Source of the DNA: Carboxylicivirga sp.
Lineage (GTDB): Bacteria; Bacteroidota; Bacteroidia; Bacteroidales; Marinilabiliaceae
DNA: 64,000 nt
NCBI GenBank assembly: GCA_025210475.1
Contig: JAOARW010000053.1
Span: forward strand, 277,113 to 341,112
Reading direction: 5' to 3'
Under the pieces are notes generated by a model, which worked only from the letters and a program-made list of their open reading frames with translations, was not told where the DNA came from and did not search any database. Both the position numbers and the translations under genes were made by a program. Of the stretch, positions 1 to 9,544 are shown piece after piece (within the stretch, counting starts at the first letter, position 1; the number at the start of each line of letters is the position of its first letter).

Positions 1-1399
1 ATATGGACGTAAAGAAGGTGGCTACCGTCCGGTGACCGAACGAATCGATGATTACGGTGAGGTTGAACAAACACTAAATGTTGCCGATCGCACCATACAG
101 GCGTCGCGTTGCATGGATTGTGGTATTCCATTTTGTCATTGGGCTTGTCCGGTAGGAAGTAAAATTCCGGAATGGCAGGATGCAGTTTACAAAGGCGAAT
201 GGAAATTAGCAAGCGATATTTTACATTCAACCAATAGCTTCCCTGAATTTACTGGCCGAATTTGTCCAAATCCTTGTGAGAAATCATGTGTGTTGGCAGT
301 GCATGAAGAGGCTGTGACCATTCGGGAAAATGAATGTTCTGTGGTAGAAAAAGCTTTTAGCGAAGGTTTTATTCAGCCACGTATTCCGGCACAACGCACA
401 GGTAAAAAAGTAGCAGTGGTTGGTTCAGGACCTGCAGGTTTATCGGTAGCCGATTTGTTAAATCAAGCGGGACATGAGGTAACTGTTTATGAGAAGGATG
501 ATGCCGTTGGTGGATTGCTGCGTTATGGTATTCCGGATTTTAAACTGAATAAGAAAGTCATTGATCGTCGGGTGGCGGTTTTTAAAAAAGAAGGAATTTG
601 CTTTAAAACCAATGTATCTGTTGGTGAAGATGTGAAAGGTGAGGAGTTAACTGCACAATACGATGCTGTCGTTCTTACCATTGGAGCCATGAAGCCTCGT
701 GATTTAAAAGTTGAAGGTCGTGATTTGGCTGGTGTGCATTTTGCAATGGACTTTCTGAAGCAACAAAATAAAGTAAACCGTGGTGAGATTTACAGCAATG
801 GAGAACAAATATTAGCCAAGGGTAAGAATGTTTTGGTAATTGGTGGTGGTGATACGGGAAGTGACTGTGTTGGAACTTCGAATCGCCAGAAGGCAAAGAG
901 TGTTACCCAAATCGAAATTTTACCTAAACCACCGGTAAAAAGAGGAGCAGGTAATCCATGGCCTTATTGGCCCAACACTCTAAAAACATCTACGTCGCAC
1001 TCCGAGGGATGCGAACGTAAGTGGAGCCTTAATACCAAGCGTTTTATTGGCGAAAATGGTCGTTTAAAACAGGTAGAGTTGGTTGAGGTTGAATGGAACA
1101 AAGATGAAAACGGCCAATGGAAGATGACTGAGAAACCGGAAACCTCTTACATTATGGATGCTGAATTGGTGTTGCTATCGATGGGGTTTGTAAGCCCGGT
1201 TCACGAAGGTTTGGTAAGTGAATTCGGATTGGATCTGGATGCTCGAGGCAATATTAAAGTGGATACGAACTATCAAACCAGTCAAAGTAAAGTGTTTGCA
1301 GCGGGTGATGCTTCTAATGGAGCCAGCCTTGTTGTAACGGCCATTGCTAAGGGGCGTGAGGCAGCCAAGAGTATTCATAGCTATTTAACTGAATTATAA
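1..1399 (+). CDS. gltD: Glutamate synthase small subunit (5' end cut by window edge)
   Basis: This is the NADPH-dependent glutamate synthase beta subunit, which passes electrons from NADPH through FAD and iron-sulfur clusters to the large subunit for ammonia assimilation. An N-terminal cysteine-rich region (CMDCGIPFC, CPNPCEKSC) provides Fe-S ligands. It is followed by an FAD-binding GSGPAG motif and an NADPH-binding GGGDTG motif. The frame is open to the first base and encodes YGRKEGGYRP, a typical GltD N-terminus, ahead of the GTG at 32. That GTG is therefore internal, and the real start lies a few codons outside the window. The large subunit gene gltB is expected just upstream. Confidence 0.95.
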   Translation, partial: YGRKEGGYRPVTERIDDYGEVEQTLNVADRTIQASRCMDCGIPFCHWACPVGSKIPEWQDAVYKGEWKLASDILHSTNSFPEFTGRICPNPCEKSCVLAVHEEAVTIRENECSVVEKAFSEGFIQPRIPAQRTGKKVAVVGSGPAGLSVADLLNQAGHEVTVYEKDDAVGGLLRYGIPDFKLNKKVIDRRVAVFKKEGICFKTNVSVGEDVKGEELTAQYDAVVLTIGAMKPRDLKVEGRDLAGVHFAMDFLKQQNKVNRGEIYSNGEQILAKGKNVLVIGGGDTGSDCVGTSNRQKAKSVTQIEILPKPPVKRGAGNPWPYWPNTLKTSTSHSEGCERKWSLNTKRFIGENGRLKQVELVEVEWNKDENGQWKMTEKPETSYIMDAELVLLSMGFVSPVHEGLVSEFGLDLDARGNIKVDTNYQTSQSKVFAAGDASNGASLVVTAIAKGREAAKSIHSYLTEL

Positions 1400-1728
1400 A
1401 GTCAGATACGATGTTTTTGTGTTGTATCTATAATAAGATATGCTTTTAACCTGAATCCAAAATCTACAAATCTTACACAGGTTACAGCTTATGCTGAGCA
1501 TATAGGGTTGCTAACAAAACAAAGAAAGTCATTCCATGTTGGAGTGGCTTTTTTGTGTTTTAGTCAAACAAATGATTGTCATTGTTATTTCTAATTGAAG
1601 TGGTAAGCATTGAATGAATGCGCCTGAAATCCATTTAATTTAGAATATCATACGTGTAACTTAATGTACTGTTGTCACATATACATGTAAGGTAATTAGT
1701 GTATATTCATGCACTTGAAATAAGAGCT
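1400..1728. other. Intergenic region with one terminator
   Basis: This 329-base gap follows gltD. It holds one convincing hairpin terminator (1526-1554) and no ORF worth calling. The AT-rich stretch 1556-1728 presumably carries the promoter of the downstream lipoprotein gene, but no TAnnTTTG element with a good partner is visible. Confidence 0.5.
1526..1554 (+). terminator. Rho-independent terminator after gltD
   Basis: An 11-bp stem (two G-U pairs) with a 3-nt loop is followed by a run of T. The arms are 1526-1536 and 1540-1550. It lies about 130 nt after the gltD stop codon and probably ends the glutamate synthase transcript. Confidence 0.7.
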
Positions 1729-2916
1729 ATGAAGAAATTAGAGTTGATGATAGTGTGTTGGTTTGTGGCAGTCTTGCTAACATCGTGTACAGACGATGAG
1801 CTTAGTGAGATGTATAGCAATCGTGGGGTTGGTAAGGATAAAGCTGCTCTGGAATCGAGTGTTCAAAAAGTAAATGCCGAAATTGTTGAATTGGGAAAAA
1901 CAGATTTTGCTTTGATCGGTCATTCCATGATGCAAGAATTGAATGGAGCGGAAATGAATGGTAATGCTCTGTTCGTTCAAAAGATTATTGAGATTGGCGA
2001 TTTGATGTATCAGGCCAATTGCAGTGATTGCTTGTTTGAAGAATTGCTTAACCTGGCTTTTGCCAGCTCTGCTTATTGCCAGCCTTTGCTTAATGAAGGA
2101 TGTGGGGTATGGCGTTGGAATCAAGGTGAATTTGTTAAGGAACGGGATCATCAAACAGATATTGTGTTTATGTTTCCGGTAGAAAATATGAGTGCTGAAG
2201 TGGCTGCATTAACCATATCGGATATTGTAATTTATAAAGGTTTGTTTCCTGGTAATGACGATCAAAAAAATGGCAATCAAACGGTTGAAAAATTAAATTT
2301 CAATCTTAAGCTGGGCGATGAATTGACCCTGTCTGGTAATGTTAAAGCCAGCTTTTCGGATGAAGGTTTTTATCAGGATCTTGCTCTTTCTTTTAATCCT
2401 CAGCCTTATAATATTAGTTACGATCTTGGAAAAAGTGCAGATAGCGGATATTGGTTTTCTTCCTTTAGTCGTGAATCGGTCTATCTGATGGATCAGTCAA
2501 TGGATTTGTTTATTTCTTCGGATGAAAGTGATATGCCGGTAAAAAGTTTTGTTAATCAATTCTTGATGTATGACGTAATAGTCGAAACCAAAGCACTTAC
2601 CGACAATTTGTATTATGAAATAAAAGAACTTGCTGACTTGGATGAATCATCCGAACAATATGTGCAAGGACTGGTTTCGGCACTCAATGCTCATGCAATA
2701 ATGACCGTAAAATATAGAGACGACCGGAGTATAATTGCAAAAGTTAATGCAGAGCCTCGTAAAGATAGTAAAGGCAATTGGCTGGTTGATCTGGAGATGG
2801 AGTTTAACGACGGTTCGCGAATTAGTTGTAATGAGTATTTCGACGATTACCTGGTTAAATTTAAAGTGCAGTTGGAGGGCTTAATTGAAGGATTCGAAAA
2901 CAAGTTTGGTATTTGA
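1729..2916 (+). CDS. Hypothetical lipoprotein
   Basis: The product is unrecognised. The start is placed at the ATG at 1729 (MKKLELMIVCW) because it gives a clean lipoprotein signal peptide with the lipobox LLTSC; a GTG ten codons upstream would put extra residues before the signal. The mature part of about 375 residues is acidic, has no membrane segment, and contains several cysteines around residues 90-125 (CSDC, CQP, GCGVW). It stands alone between two terminators, so it is probably its own transcription unit. It is likely anchored in the outer or inner membrane facing the periplasm. No function is proposed. Confidence 0.75.
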   Translation: MKKLELMIVCWFVAVLLTSCTDDELSEMYSNRGVGKDKAALESSVQKVNAEIVELGKTDFALIGHSMMQELNGAEMNGNALFVQKIIEIGDLMYQANCSDCLFEELLNLAFASSAYCQPLLNEGCGVWRWNQGEFVKERDHQTDIVFMFPVENMSAEVAALTISDIVIYKGLFPGNDDQKNGNQTVEKLNFNLKLGDELTLSGNVKASFSDEGFYQDLALSFNPQPYNISYDLGKSADSGYWFSSFSRESVYLMDQSMDLFISSDESDMPVKSFVNQFLMYDVIVETKALTDNLYYEIKELADLDESSEQYVQGLVSALNAHAIMTVKYRDDRSIIAKVNAEPRKDSKGNWLVDLEMEFNDGSRISCNEYFDDYLVKFKVQLEGLIEGFENKFGI

Positions 2917-2953
2917 CTCTTGATGCCTGATTATATAATCTGATAAAGTAAAG

Positions 2954-2979
2954 AAGGTGCCGTAATAGCACCTTTTTTA
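2954..2979 (+). terminator. Rho-independent terminator
   Basis: A perfect 7-bp stem (AAGGTGC with GCACCTT) with a 7-nt loop is followed by a T run. It ends the lipoprotein gene. Confidence 0.8.
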
Positions 2980-3015
2980 TGTCTGCAAATCCGGCGTTAG
3001 TCTCCGGATAATCAA

Positions 3016-3315
3016 TTAAAATTCATAGTCAACACAAGCCCTCGACTCCAACACTTCGCGAATTATTTTACCAACCGCAACATGATCGGGGTGTTTGGCG
3101 TAGGCATCCAGTCCTTCCATATTGTCAAAGGTTGTGGTCAATGAGATGTCAAAGGTCTCGTTTTCGTTGCAATTCAGGCCAACTTCAATGGATTTAAGCG
3201 ATTCTACCTTGTTGCTTAATGCCAATAGTCCGTTTTTAATCTCAAGAAGTTTGGCTTCTTTTTCTTCAGTGGTTTTAAAGCTTTTAAGCTTAAACAATAC
3301 AACATGCTTAATCAT
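3016..3315 (-). CDS. Dabb family (stress-responsive alpha/beta barrel) protein
   Basis: This is a protein of about 99 residues of the Dabb ferredoxin-like fold family. It begins with the hallmark MIKHVVLFKLK strand and ends with a conserved C-terminal strand (YAKHPDHVAVGKII). Family members form dimeric alpha/beta barrels; most have no known enzyme activity. The ATG at 3315 is preferred over an upstream TTG at 3321 because family members begin MIKH. It is transcribed divergently from uridine kinase. Confidence 0.85.
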   Translation of the reverse strand: MIKHVVLFKLKSFKTTEEKEAKLLEIKNGLLALSNKVESLKSIEVGLNCNENETFDISLTTTFDNMEGLDAYAKHPDHVAVGKIIREVLESRACVDYEF

Positions 3316-3352
3316 AACCAAATTATTTCCTTATTTTAGTTTCGAATTTAAG

Positions 3353-3360
3353 CAAAAGTA
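3353..3360 (-). promoter_or_regulatory. Candidate -7 element for the Dabb gene
   Basis: On the minus strand the sequence reads TACTTTTG, a perfect match to the Bacteroidota -7 consensus TAnnTTTG, about 38 nt upstream of the Dabb ATG. No clear -33 partner was identified. Confidence 0.45.
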
Positions 3361-3365
3361 ATAAA

Positions 3366-3983
3366 ATGCTAATAATAGGTATAGCAGGAGGAACTGGTTC
3401 GGGAAAAACCACCGTGGTACGAAAGATAATGGAACAGCTACCTGAAGGAGAGGTGGCCATTTTACCACAGGATTCATATTATAAAGATAGTAAGCATTTG
3501 CCACTGGAAGAGCGGCAAAAGATTAATTTTGACCATCCCAATGCCATTGAGTGGGATTTGTTGGTTGATCATATCGAGCGTTTGAAAAGTGGCCAATCGG
3601 TTCAGATGCCACAATATTCTTACCTAACGTGTACGCGATCGGAAGAAACCGTTGAGGTAATGCCACGCGATGTTGTAATTGTTGAAGGAATCCTGATATT
3701 GGGACATCCTCAATTGCGAAGTTTGATGGATTTAAAAGTTTTTGTGCATGCCGATGCTGATGATCGTTTATCGCGGGTAATACAGCGTGATATTCAGGAG
3801 CGTGGACGGACCGTAGAGAAAGTGCTTGAACGTTACGATGATACCGTTAAGCCGAGTCACCTTCAGTTTATCGAGCCAACAAAACGGTATGCCGATCTAA
3901 TAGTGCCACAAGGCGGAAATAACAAAATTGCTATTAATATTCTAACGCATTTTATCGAACGAAACCTTACCAGTTTAAATTAA
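3366..3983 (+). CDS. udk: Uridine kinase
   Basis: Uridine/cytidine kinase phosphorylates uridine and cytidine to UMP and CMP in pyrimidine salvage. The 205-residue length is typical. The P-loop GGTGSGKT is at residues 8-15, followed by the nucleoside-binding region (PQDSYYKD, NFDHPNA) and the lid region with conserved arginines (SRVIQRDIQERGR). The next gene starts 5 nt after the stop, so the two are probably cotranscribed. Confidence 0.93.
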   Translation: MLIIGIAGGTGSGKTTVVRKIMEQLPEGEVAILPQDSYYKDSKHLPLEERQKINFDHPNAIEWDLLVDHIERLKSGQSVQMPQYSYLTCTRSEETVEVMPRDVVIVEGILILGHPQLRSLMDLKVFVHADADDRLSRVIQRDIQERGRTVEKVLERYDDTVKPSHLQFIEPTKRYADLIVPQGGNNKIAINILTHFIERNLTSLN

Positions 3984-3988
3984 CTACC

Positions 3989-4705
3989 ATGCTTGATAAC
4001 ATTAATGTTGAGGACATCTTGTTTTTGGATATCGAAACAGTTCCGCAAGAATCGTGTTTCGAGAATGTTGATCCTGACCTGCAGAAGATGTGGGAAAAGA
4101 AATCGGATTATTTCCGGCAAGAAGAACAATCAGCAGCTGATGTTTATGGAAGAGCAGGTATTTATGCCGAATTTGGTAAGATTGTTTGTATTTCGGTTGG
4201 AATAATATCGGCACGGGGTGGACGCAGAATTTTCCGCGTAAAGTCTTTCGCCGGTGATAATGAGAAAGTGTTATTGGAAGATTTCGGGCAGATGTTAAGT
4301 CATTTTGCCCGGGATATTCATAAAAACATGTGTGGTCATAATGCCAAGGAATTCGACTTTCCGTACATTGCCCGCCGCATGCTGATCAATGGCGTTAAAT
4401 TACCAGCTATATTGGATGTGGCTGGTAAAAAGCCCTGGGAAGTGAAATTTCTGGATACGATGGATATGTGGAAGTTTGGTGACTATAAACATTATACATC
4501 TTTAAATCTGCTGACAACCATATTCAATATTCCATCGCCCAAGGATGATATTGATGGCAGCCAGGTGGCTTCTGTTTTTTATGAAGAGAAGGATATTGAT
4601 CGGATAGCCCGGTATTGCGAGAAAGATGTATTAGCCACCGCACAGCTATTTCTGCGATTTAAAGGTGAAGAATTAATCGATGAAGATGCGGTTGAGAATG
4701 CATAA
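3989..4705 (+). CDS. 3'-5' exonuclease-like protein (DnaQ fold, PolB-type)
   Basis: This 238-residue protein resembles the predicted 3'-5' exonuclease family related to PolB proofreading domains. The acidic exonuclease motifs are visible: ExoI in LFLDIETVP near residue 12, ExoII in GHNAKEFDFPYIARRM around residues 115-130, and ExoIII in YCEKDVLATAQLF near residue 210. It probably acts on single-stranded DNA or RNA ends in the cytoplasm. It is probably cotranscribed with udk. The exact substrate is unknown. Confidence 0.82.
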   Translation: MLDNINVEDILFLDIETVPQESCFENVDPDLQKMWEKKSDYFRQEEQSAADVYGRAGIYAEFGKIVCISVGIISARGGRRIFRVKSFAGDNEKVLLEDFGQMLSHFARDIHKNMCGHNAKEFDFPYIARRMLINGVKLPAILDVAGKKPWEVKFLDTMDMWKFGDYKHYTSLNLLTTIFNIPSPKDDIDGSQVASVFYEEKDIDRIARYCEKDVLATAQLFLRFKGEELIDEDAVENA

Positions 4706-4735
4706 GTTTTCGTTATCCGCAATAACAACAATAAA

Positions 4736-5542
4736 TTAATCCAAAAGAAAATAAGCCAGCGTTTTAATTAATAGCTCCGGCTGTTCGGCATGTAGCCAAT
4801 GACCGGCATTTGGAATGTCTACAACTTCAGAGTTCTTAAAGAATTTTCGGATGATCATCGAGTCTTCATCCATCACATAACCCGATTTTTCACCACGAAT
4901 AAAAATAGCCGGAATTTTTGAATGGTTGCTTTCAGGATCCAGCATTGAGAAGCCATCCAAAATCTGATCGAGAGTACTTTTAAGCACTTCTAAATTTAAT
5001 CGCCATTGGTAAGTGCCAGCCTTGGTGCGTTCAACATTTTTTAAAAGGAACTGTTGTAATTTGGCATCCGGCAAACTATCCTTCAGTTGTTTGCTAATGT
5101 CCTGTCGCGAATTGACTTCTTGAAAGCGAACGTTTAACATGCTGTCAATAATCAGCTGGTGATTATTGGTGATTTGTGCATAATTACTGAAAGAGGCGTA
5201 GGATTTTGGCGCAATGTCCAATACAATCAATTTATTGATTCTGTCGGGATACTCAAGAGCAAAGCGCATCGCTGTTTTTCCACCCATGGAGTGGCCTGCC
5301 AGATGCGCTTGCTTAATATTGTGCGCGTTAAAAAACTCAAGCAGGTCATTGGCCATGCTTTCGAAATCATGAATATTGCTGTGTGGTGATTGACCATGGT
5401 TTCGTTGATCAATCAAAAAGATATGGTAATCCTTCTCCAGCTGTCGGGCAATGGAAACCCAGTTATCTGATGCACCATACAAGCCGTGCAGAATAACCAG
5501 TTTGGGTCCGCTGCCACCATATTCACGATAAAAAAGTTGCAT
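4736..5542 (-). CDS. Alpha/beta fold hydrolase (YbfF-like esterase)
   Basis: This 268-residue alpha/beta hydrolase resembles the E. coli YbfF esterase group. The oxyanion-loop HG (VILHGLYGASDNW) is near residue 19, the nucleophile elbow GHSMGG near residue 88, a likely acid in the FIRGEKSG region, and the catalytic histidine in NAGHWLHAE near residue 247. No signal peptide is seen, so it is cytoplasmic. It starts 6 nt downstream of pdxJ on the same strand and should be expressed from the pdxJ promoter. The substrate cannot be predicted. Confidence 0.88.
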   Translation of the reverse strand: MQLFYREYGGSGPKLVILHGLYGASDNWVSIARQLEKDYHIFLIDQRNHGQSPHSNIHDFESMANDLLEFFNAHNIKQAHLAGHSMGGKTAMRFALEYPDRINKLIVLDIAPKSYASFSNYAQITNNHQLIIDSMLNVRFQEVNSRQDISKQLKDSLPDAKLQQFLLKNVERTKAGTYQWRLNLEVLKSTLDQILDGFSMLDPESNHSKIPAIFIRGEKSGYVMDEDSMIIRKFFKNSEVVDIPNAGHWLHAEQPELLIKTLAYFLLD

Positions 5543-5548
5543 CGGACC

Positions 5549-6265
5549 TTATTTAATCAATTGCTGTTGATAAAGTTGAATGGTTTTTTCTAAGCCAATG
5601 TATAAGGCATCGCTTATTAAGGCATGCCCTATTGAAACTTCTTTCAAATAAGGAATTCGCTCATTAAAATATTTTAGGTTGTCCAGATTCAGGTCGTGAC
5701 CGGCATTGATCTTTAAACCTATTTTGTTGGCTAATTCGGCTGCTTCAACAAAAGGAGCGATGGCTGCTTCCCGATCCTTGGCAAAATTGGTTGCATAAGG
5801 CTCGGTATATAATTCAATGCGATCGGTATTGGTTTTAACGGCTCCTTCAATATTTTTTAAATCTGTGTCGATAAAAATAGAGGTGCGAATGCCTGCTTCA
5901 CTAAAACGACCAATCACTTCCTGCAGAAAATCAAGGTTGTTAATGGTATCCCAACCTGCATTTGATGTTAAAGCTTCAGGAGGATCAGGAACAAGGGTTA
6001 CCTGGTGTGGTTTAACAGCTAAAACCAGATCAATGAATTCTTTAGACGGATAGCCTTCAATGTTGAATTCTGTTTTAATCACCGGTCGGATGTCATGAAC
6101 ATCTTTGTAACGAATATGTCTTTCATCCGGTCGTGGATGCACTGTTACTCCATCTCCGCCAAATTCCTGCACATCAACGGCAGCCTTTAATACACTTGGT
6201 GTATCTCCGCCTCTTGAATTTCGAAGCGTGGCAACCTTATTTATGTTAACACTAAGTTTTGTCAT
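5549..6265 (-). CDS. pdxJ: Pyridoxine 5'-phosphate synthase
   Basis: PdxJ condenses 1-deoxy-D-xylulose 5-phosphate with 3-amino-2-oxopropyl phosphate to form pyridoxine 5'-phosphate in DXP-dependent vitamin B6 synthesis. The 238-residue TIM-barrel protein shows the conserved start [15 protein letters not shown], the [16 protein letters not shown] segment and the C-terminal phosphate-binding segment [10 protein letters not shown]. It is divergent from the CBS gene. Confidence 0.95.
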   Translation of the reverse strand: MTKLSVNINKVATLRNSRGGDTPSVLKAAVDVQEFGGDGVTVHPRPDERHIRYKDVHDIRPVIKTEFNIEGYPSKEFIDLVLAVKPHQVTLVPDPPEALTSNAGWDTINNLDFLQEVIGRFSEAGIRTSIFIDTDLKNIEGAVKTNTDRIELYTEPYATNFAKDREAAIAPFVEAAELANKIGLKINAGHDLNLDNLKYFNERIPYLKEVSIGHALISDALYIGLEKTIQLYQQQLIK

Positions 6266-6433
6266 TTTTCATTAATTGATGAACACTCGATTAAGAGTGA
6301 TTAAAAACAAAATAAACTATCCCTTATTTTTGTTTGTTATAATGTTTGACAGTATTTTTAATACTCAAACAATTACAGAGAAAAAGGGTTTTTATTGACG
6401 CGCAAAATTATAAAGTATTTCCAAAAGTAATCT

Positions 6434-7099
6434 ATGTTGGCAAAAGAATTAATATCAGAAGTGGTACCTTCATTAAAAACATCAGACAGTGGTTTGGATG
6501 CCTTAAACTGGATGGAGGTGTTTCGTGTGTCGCATTTGCCCATAGTTAACAATCGCTCTTTTTTGGGCTTAATCAGTGATGTAGATATATACGATTTAAA
6601 TAAGGCAGAAGAGGCGTTGGGCAATCATTCGCTTTCATTTTCAAGGCCTTTTGTTTATGCGCATCAGCATATTTTCGATGTTATTGAAATTGCTTCGCGG
6701 CTTAAATTAACGGTTGTACCGGTGCTGGATAAAGAAGAAGAGTACCTGGGACTGATTACTCAAAGTGATTTATTGCAAACTTTTGCCGATTTAATTGCGG
6801 CTCATGCATCCGGAGGAATAATTGAGCTGGAATTATTGCCGCAAGATTATTCTCTGGCCGAAATTTCAAGGATTGTGGAAGATGCTGATGCAAAAATATT
6901 AAGTTTGTATGTTTCGCAACCTACCGGTTCTGACAGATTGTGTATTGCGATTAAATTGAACCGCATTGATGTCAGACCCGTTTTAAATGCTTTTGACCGA
7001 TACGATTACTCTGTTAAAACAACATATGTTGGGGATGATTCCTACGATGATACTGTGAAAAAAAACTACGACGCACTTATGCGGTATCTGAATATGTAG
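6434..7099 (+). CDS. CBS domain protein with C-terminal ACT-like domain
   Basis: Two CBS motifs span about residues 1-125 (a first segment ending in NRSFLGLISDVDIYD, a second in EEEYLGLITQSDLLQ). An ACT-like region follows (residues 135-195, IIELELLPQDYSLAEISRIV). This is the AcuB-like architecture, which typically binds adenine nucleotides and acts as a regulatory sensor. It is the first gene of the co-directional cluster that includes nadK, uppS and bamA, with 17 nt to the next gene. The partner is unknown. Confidence 0.85.
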   Translation: MLAKELISEVVPSLKTSDSGLDALNWMEVFRVSHLPIVNNRSFLGLISDVDIYDLNKAEEALGNHSLSFSRPFVYAHQHIFDVIEIASRLKLTVVPVLDKEEEYLGLITQSDLLQTFADLIAAHASGGIIELELLPQDYSLAEISRIVEDADAKILSLYVSQPTGSDRLCIAIKLNRIDVRPVLNAFDRYDYSVKTTYVGDDSYDDTVKKNYDALMRYLNM

Positions 7100-7116
7100 A
7101 TGATAAAAGGTGATGT

Positions 7117-8550
7117 ATGTTGAAATTTTATGGTGTTAGCTTTAAAATATTCTTTTTATGCACGATAATGCAAGGCATTGTTTTGCAGGCTAATGCTGTT
7201 GTCTTATCTGAAAACGAAGATGATCAGTCTGGTGAGCATTATGTTGTTGTTCAGCAAATTGTTATCTCAAATAATAAAATTACGAAGCCACGTGTCATCC
7301 TCAATGAGCTAATTTTTAAGCAAGGGGATAAGATATTGGTCGATAAGTTGGGGCAGGTGGTCAAACGGAGCCGTCACAACCTGTTGAATACCTCTCTTTT
7401 TAATTTCGTTTCCATTCGCTATACCTTGCAGGCCGATGAAACGGTCATTTTTCATGTAAACGTCGATGAGCGCTGGTACTGGTGGGTGTTTCCGATTTTT
7501 GAGGTGGCCGATCGTAATCTAAGTGCATTCTTTGATAGTCAGGATTGGTCGAGGGTAAATTATGGAGTGTATCTCAAACGAGATAACTTTAGAGGTCGAA
7601 ATGAGAAGATTATTGCGCGGGTTCGTCTCGGTTTCACCACACAGATATTATTCGGATACTCATCGCCCGAGTACAATAAAAAGGGAGGATGGGGAACCTA
7701 TTTCAACTTTAGTATGCAGGAGCAATTGCCCTATATGACCATGAATAACCAACAGGTGTTTAAGAGCCTGGATTCGGAGATGGCGCAGGTGAGTTACATG
7801 GCTTCGATCTATTATTCATTGCGATTTGGGTTGTATCAACGGCACCGGCTTGAATTAATGTATAATCAATACAGTGTTAGTGATTCAATCATAGATTTAA
7901 ATCCCAATTACCTGACAGCAAATGACAGTAAGTTAAAGTTTCTGGAACTGAAATATGAATACGAATTTGATAAGCGCGATTCAAAAGTGTATCCATTGAA
8001 GGGTAATCGTATTAAAGCAGAGGTGTCCAATGTTGGTTTTGGTGTTTGGCAAGAGGATCTTCATAACCTTAAGTTTTCAGTTCAGTATGATAAGCACCTG
8101 CGATTGGCAGAGCGATGGAACTGGGCCAGTTTATTATATGGCGAATATAATACCAGCGATCATCTGCCCTATGTATTAAATACCGGAAGTGGTTATAAAC
8201 GCTTTTTAAATGGTTATGAGCTGTATGTTATGGATGGTACGCGTCAGATATCTGCCAATAATCAAATGCTGTTTACCTTGTTGAAGCCCCGGGTCAAGAA
8301 CATCGGTTTTATGCCTTTAACGCAATTTGCAAAAGTTAATTATGCACTTTATTTAAAAAGCTATTACGATTTTGGCTATGTATGGAATGAGAATCCATCA
8401 AATACCAATACCTTTGTTAATGATTGGCAGTATGGTTATGGTGTGGGTGTTGATTTTGTAACATTCTATGATATGGTTTGGAGCTTTAACTACTCGGCCA
8501 ATAAACAAAAACAACATGGCTTTTTTGTTCATTTCAATCTGGCCTTTTGA
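7117..8550 (+). CDS. Small BamA/TamA-like outer membrane barrel protein
   Basis: This 477-residue protein has an N-terminal hydrophobic signal (about residues 8-30), one POTRA-like region (about residues 40-115, VVVQQIVISNNKITKPRVILNELIF, with the DERWYWWVFPIFEV segment), and a C-terminal beta-barrel rich in alternating aromatic strands. It ends in phenylalanine, as BAM substrates do. Such short Omp85-like proteins are common beside nadK in Bacteroidota. It could help insert or anchor outer membrane proteins; the function is unproven. Confidence 0.75.
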   Translation: MLKFYGVSFKIFFLCTIMQGIVLQANAVVLSENEDDQSGEHYVVVQQIVISNNKITKPRVILNELIFKQGDKILVDKLGQVVKRSRHNLLNTSLFNFVSIRYTLQADETVIFHVNVDERWYWWVFPIFEVADRNLSAFFDSQDWSRVNYGVYLKRDNFRGRNEKIIARVRLGFTTQILFGYSSPEYNKKGGWGTYFNFSMQEQLPYMTMNNQQVFKSLDSEMAQVSYMASIYYSLRFGLYQRHRLELMYNQYSVSDSIIDLNPNYLTANDSKLKFLELKYEYEFDKRDSKVYPLKGNRIKAEVSNVGFGVWQEDLHNLKFSVQYDKHLRLAERWNWASLLYGEYNTSDHLPYVLNTGSGYKRFLNGYELYVMDGTRQISANNQMLFTLLKPRVKNIGFMPLTQFAKVNYALYLKSYYDFGYVWNENPSNTNTFVNDWQYGYGVGVDFVTFYDMVWSFNYSANKQKQHGFFVHFNLAF

Positions 8551-8569
8551 AGTGTAAAAATAGTTTGTT

Positions 8570-9448
8570 ATGCGTATAGCCGTCTTCGGAAAACAATTTG
8601 GTGAGGTTTTTTACAATGCCTGTAAAAGCTTGTTTCAGATTCTTAAGGAAAACAATGTTGATGTAACCATTCATAAAGCATTCTATGATTTTTTGCTGAC
8701 CAATGTGAAGATGAAGCCAGAGGTGAGTGCATTCTTTGAAAAAAAATCTGATTTGAATGATGTCGACCTGGTATTTAGTATTGGTGGTGATGGCACATTC
8801 CTCGAAGCGGTGACTTATGTGCGCGATCAGGGTATTCCTATTGTTGGTATTAACAGTGGGCGTTTAGGCTTTTTAGCGGATATCTCGCAAGGTGAAATGC
8901 GCATCGCTATTTCAAAAATTCTTGAGGGCGAATACAAAATCAGACAACTGGATTTGCTGGAGTTGGAAACCAATAAACAACACTTTGGAGGCTATGGTTT
9001 CGCACTTAACGAGTTGGCGGTTTCGAAACGCGATAGTTCAGCCATGATAACCATTCATACCTACGTTAATGATGAGTTTTTAAATTCTTTTTGGGCAGAT
9101 GGACTTATCATATCGACCACAACAGGATCTACGGCTTATTCATTAAGCGTAGGCGGGCCAATACTTCATCCCAACAGCAAAAGTTTTATCATCACACCAA
9201 TTGCACCGCATAATCTGAATGTGCGTCCGATTGTTGTGCCCAATGATGTTGAAATAACATTAAAAGTTGAAGGGCGTGATTCTAAGTTTCTGGCTTCCCT
9301 GGATTCGCGAAGTGAAGTGTTTGAAAACACGGTTAACCTGAAAGTGAAAAAGGCCGGTTTCAGCGTTAATGTAATCGAACTCGAAGGTCACTCCTTTTTT
9401 ACAACATTGCGTAATAAACTCATGTGGGGCGTTGATAAGCGCAATTAA
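8570..9448 (+). CDS. nadK: NAD kinase
   Basis: ATP-dependent NAD kinase makes NADP+ from NAD+. The 292-residue protein carries the signature GGDGTFLEA near residue 73, the NSGRLGFLAD segment near residue 100 and the glycine-rich TTTGSTAYSLSVGGP motif near residue 185. It lies in the conserved Bacteroidota neighbourhood of CBS protein, nadK, DUF6089 protein, uppS and bamA. It starts 19 nt after the preceding gene. Confidence 0.96.
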   Translation: MRIAVFGKQFGEVFYNACKSLFQILKENNVDVTIHKAFYDFLLTNVKMKPEVSAFFEKKSDLNDVDLVFSIGGDGTFLEAVTYVRDQGIPIVGINSGRLGFLADISQGEMRIAISKILEGEYKIRQLDLLELETNKQHFGGYGFALNELAVSKRDSSAMITIHTYVNDEFLNSFWADGLIISTTTGSTAYSLSVGGPILHPNSKSFIITPIAPHNLNVRPIVVPNDVEITLKVEGRDSKFLASLDSRSEVFENTVNLKVKKAGFSVNVIELEGHSFFTTLRNKLMWGVDKRN

Positions 9449-9544
9449 TCTTTATTTTAGTGCAATATTTTTTACGAATTGGTGTTTGAAAAAATGTATT
9501 ACTCAATACACGGGATAGTATACTGACGGATGCCAAATTAAGAC

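Noticed and set aside
1699..1728. GTG start of the lipoprotein gene at 1699
   Set aside because: It would add ten residues before a complete lipoprotein signal peptide that starts at the ATG at 1729.
1777..2154. Minus-strand ORF of 125 codons inside the lipoprotein gene
   Set aside because: It is a shadow of the plus-strand frame, with no promoter or recognisable protein.
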